DNA of 7,494 nucleotides from CAXQRU01 sp964226685 (GTDB lineage: Bacteria; Pseudomonadota; Gammaproteobacteria; Pseudomonadales; Cellvibrionaceae), in contig CAXQRU010000172.1 in NCBI GenBank assembly GCA_964226685.1, positions 1 through 7,494 of the forward strand, given 5' to 3'. Under the pieces are notes generated by a model. The model was not told the DNA's origin, made no database searches, and saw only the letters and a list, made by a program, of their open reading frames with translations. This document shows positions 6,566-7,494 of this stretch, one piece after another. The position numbers and the translations under genes are program-made. Every line of letters begins with the position of its first letter. The stretch's first letter is position 1.

Positions 6566-7383
6566 GCGTTAGTAGGCTTTGTGCTTGGCTAGGGGTATCT
6601 GTCAGTGGTTTTTATAGTTGGTGCCAGCGAAAGCAGTCGCATAGGTCAGTAGAGGATCAGGGGCTATTGAAAAAGATATCCAAGATTTACTGGGGAAGCG
6701 AAGGTCGCTATGGTAGCCCGAGAGTCTTCAAAGCCTTAAAGCGGCAGGGTATTCAAGTAGGTCGCAAGCGTGTTGAACGCTTAATGAAAGTGGCGGGATT
6801 GGTGGCTAGGTGTGTTAGAGTTTGTCGAAGAATGCCAAAGCTAAAGCAATTTCAGAAAGATGGGCGTAATTTACTGCTGGATATGTCAAAACCAACGGCG
6901 ATCAATCAGGTGTGGGTAGGAGATATTACGTATTTGAAAATCAACGGTGAGTGGCAATATCTTGCAACGATTATGGACCTTTTTTCTCGTAGGATAATTG
7001 CTTGGTCCTTATCAAGGGATCGTAAAACCAGTTTAACAATAAAAGTACTTTCAAATGCGATCAAGAAGCGCGATGTTCATCCAGGCTTAATTTTTCATTC
7101 AGATAGAGGTATTGAATACCTGGGTTATGATTTTAGGAGAGAGCTCGATAAGCATGGAATTCGCCAAAGCTTTAACCGCGCGGGCCACTGTACAGACAAT
7201 GCCTTTATGGAGTCATTTTTTCATACTCTTAAAGGTGAGTTGATACGTAACACTATATATAAAACGACAAAAGCACTGAGGCAAGCATTAGCAAAATACA
7301 TTAATGGATTCTATAATCGAATAAGGTTACACTCGGCTTTAGAATACTTATCGCCGATAGAATATGAGAAGCGTTACGAATGA
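6499..7383 (+). CDS. IS3-family OrfB, DDE transposase catalytic part
   Basis: A 294-aa catalytic half of the transposase, made mainly as the OrfAB fusion by -1 frameshifting. OrfAB performs copy-paste transposition through a circular intermediate in this family. A helix-turn-helix-like HTH_21 region (about 50-105, with RYGSPRV at 70-76) precedes the rve integrase core. The catalytic triad is D142 (VGDITYL), D202 (HSDRG) and E238 (MESFFHTLK), giving DD(35)E spacing, and the usual basic residue sits at E+7 (K245). The family C-terminal pattern YNRIRLHSALEYLSPIEYE is present, and the gene ends 7 bp before the right inverted repeat. The GTG at 6499 is the first possible start in this frame, but independent initiation is doubtful because the nearest SD is about 19 nt away. 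No stop or frameshift damages it. Confidence 0.96.
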   Translation: MATVSCGTTSERFGFVQRYRYLGVSRLCAWLGVSVSGFYSWCQRKQSHRSVEDQGLLKKISKIYWGSEGRYGSPRVFKALKRQGIQVGRKRVERLMKVAGLVARCVRVCRRMPKLKQFQKDGRNLLLDMSKPTAINQVWVGDITYLKINGEWQYLATIMDLFSRRIIAWSLSRDRKTSLTIKVLSNAIKKRDVHPGLIFHSDRGIEYLGYDFRRELDKHGIRQSFNRAGHCTDNAFMESFFHTLKGELIRNTIYKTTKALRQALAKYINGFYNRIRLHSALEYLSPIEYEKRYE

Positions 7384-7390
7384 TTAAACT

Positions 7391-7417
7391 GGTGTCCATT
7401 TTATCGGGGGAAGATCA
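7391..7417 (-). repeat. IS right inverted repeat (IRR)
   Basis: Read inward from the right end it begins TGATCTTCCCCCG and ends TGGACACC, matching IRL over 20 of 27 bases. It is followed directly by CAT (7418-7420), the right copy of the target duplication. Confidence 0.92.
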
Positions 7418-7471
7418 CATCAAAACCGCCGCTTTGCTCTGGTTTTGCTGCCGGTGCTTTAAGCGTTATAA
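7418..7471 (+). other. attC: attC site 2, right fragment
   Basis: After the CAT duplication comes an inner stem of CAAAACC (7421-7427) and GGTTTTG (7441-7447) with a 13-nt loop. GGTG (7453-7456) and CTTTA (7457-7461) then pair with the left fragment. It ends in core GTTATAA (7465-7471), which keeps only GTTA of the consensus; its last six bases belong to the next cassette. Joined to 6114-6139 it gives a 77-bp attC. Confidence 0.87.
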
Positions 7472-7473
7472 AC
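7466..7473 (+). mobile_element. Start of integron cassette 3 (truncated by fragment end)
   Basis: By the G|TT cleavage rule, T7466 is the first base of a third cassette, of which only 8 bases remain before adapter. It implies that the array continues beyond the window. The alternative, that this is the array's end, cannot be excluded. Confidence 0.55.
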
Positions 7474-7494
7474 AGATCGGAAGAGCGTCGTGTA
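7474..7494 (-). other. Illumina adapter remnant, right end
   Basis: AGATCGGAAGAGCGTCG and the following bases are the reverse complement of the adapter found at the left end. This is library-derived, so it marks the end of the real insert at 7473. Confidence 0.97.

Larger units (their letters stand above)
6140..7417 (+). mobile_element. Complete IS3-family insertion sequence
   Basis: A 1278-bp element with 27-bp imperfect terminal inverted repeats that start TG and end CA. It carries orfA and orfB in a -1 relation and has a 3-bp target duplication CAT (6137-6139 and 7418-7420). Length, terminal dinucleotides, frameshift layout and DD(35)E transposase all fit the IS3 family; the subgroup is not decided. 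Every expected part is intact, so it is probably still mobile. It lies in the same direction as the cassettes and inside attC2. Confidence 0.95.
5653..7465 (+). mobile_element. Integron gene cassette 2, interrupted by an IS
   Basis: This cassette starts at T5653 of the core GTTAGGT and ends at G7465 of the degenerate core GTTATAA. Its left-end bases TTAGGT are complementary to ACCTAAC (6114-6120), the inverse core of its own attC. Removing the 1278-bp IS and one CAT repeat leaves 532 bp, a normal one-gene cassette. With its attC split, excision of this cassette should be strongly reduced. Confidence 0.85.

Noticed and set aside
5242..7473. CRISPR array or other repeat-spacer system
   Set aside because: The repeated units are only 7-bp core sites with non-identical attC sequences. 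There are no regular spacers and no cas genes.
1..7494. Terminal inverted repeats spanning the whole window, as if it were a transposon or linear element
   Set aside because: The repeat is Illumina adapter sequence and stops exactly where genome-like sequence begins.

Overview
The window looks like a single chromosomal DNA fragment from a gammaproteobacterium. The evidence is a full-length HrpA helicase of the gammaproteobacterial type and, directly beside it, an integron integrase resembling those of Vibrio-like and marine chromosomal integrons. Genus cannot be fixed from the sequence. The outermost bases (1-23 and 7474-7494) are Illumina adapter in inverted orientation, so the biological insert is 24-7473.

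Layout: (a) 129-4022 (+) is hrpA, a core DEAH-box RNA helicase. (b) 4034-5008 (-) is intI, convergent with hrpA and separated from it by only 11 bp, with all tyrosine-recombinase catalytic residues and the integron-specific insertion present. (c) 5009-5261 is the control and attachment region. It holds a good sigma70-like promoter for intI, a tandem 8-bp repeat just downstream of it, a repeated TGAGGAATCC motif, a 25-nt palindrome and the attI core site GTTAAGT at 5242-5248. (d) Gene cassette 1 (5243-5652) carries a 93-aa DUF7660-like protein and an intact attC of about 110 bp. (e) Gene cassette 2 begins at 5653 and carries a 148-aa protein that weakly resembles Imm50-type immunity proteins. 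Its attC is split by a complete IS3-family insertion sequence (6140-7417) flanked by a 3-bp CAT duplication. Joining the two attC pieces restores a 77-bp site with two nested stems. (f) A third cassette starts at 7466 and is cut off after 8 bases.

How the parts work together: IntI would recombine attI with single-stranded attC hairpins to capture or shuffle cassettes, and cassette genes would be read rightwards from a promoter near attI. Cassette ends can be placed to the base because the first bases of each cassette (TTAAGT, TTAGGT) are complementary to the inverse core at the start of that cassette's own attC (ACTTAAC, ACCTAAC). The IS makes its transposase through a programmed -1 frameshift at A6G and, by splitting attC2, probably locks cassette 2 in place. 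The features most worth following up are the IS3 element seated between the two stems of an attC, the palindrome and repeats around attI and Pint, and the uncharacterised cassette proteins.
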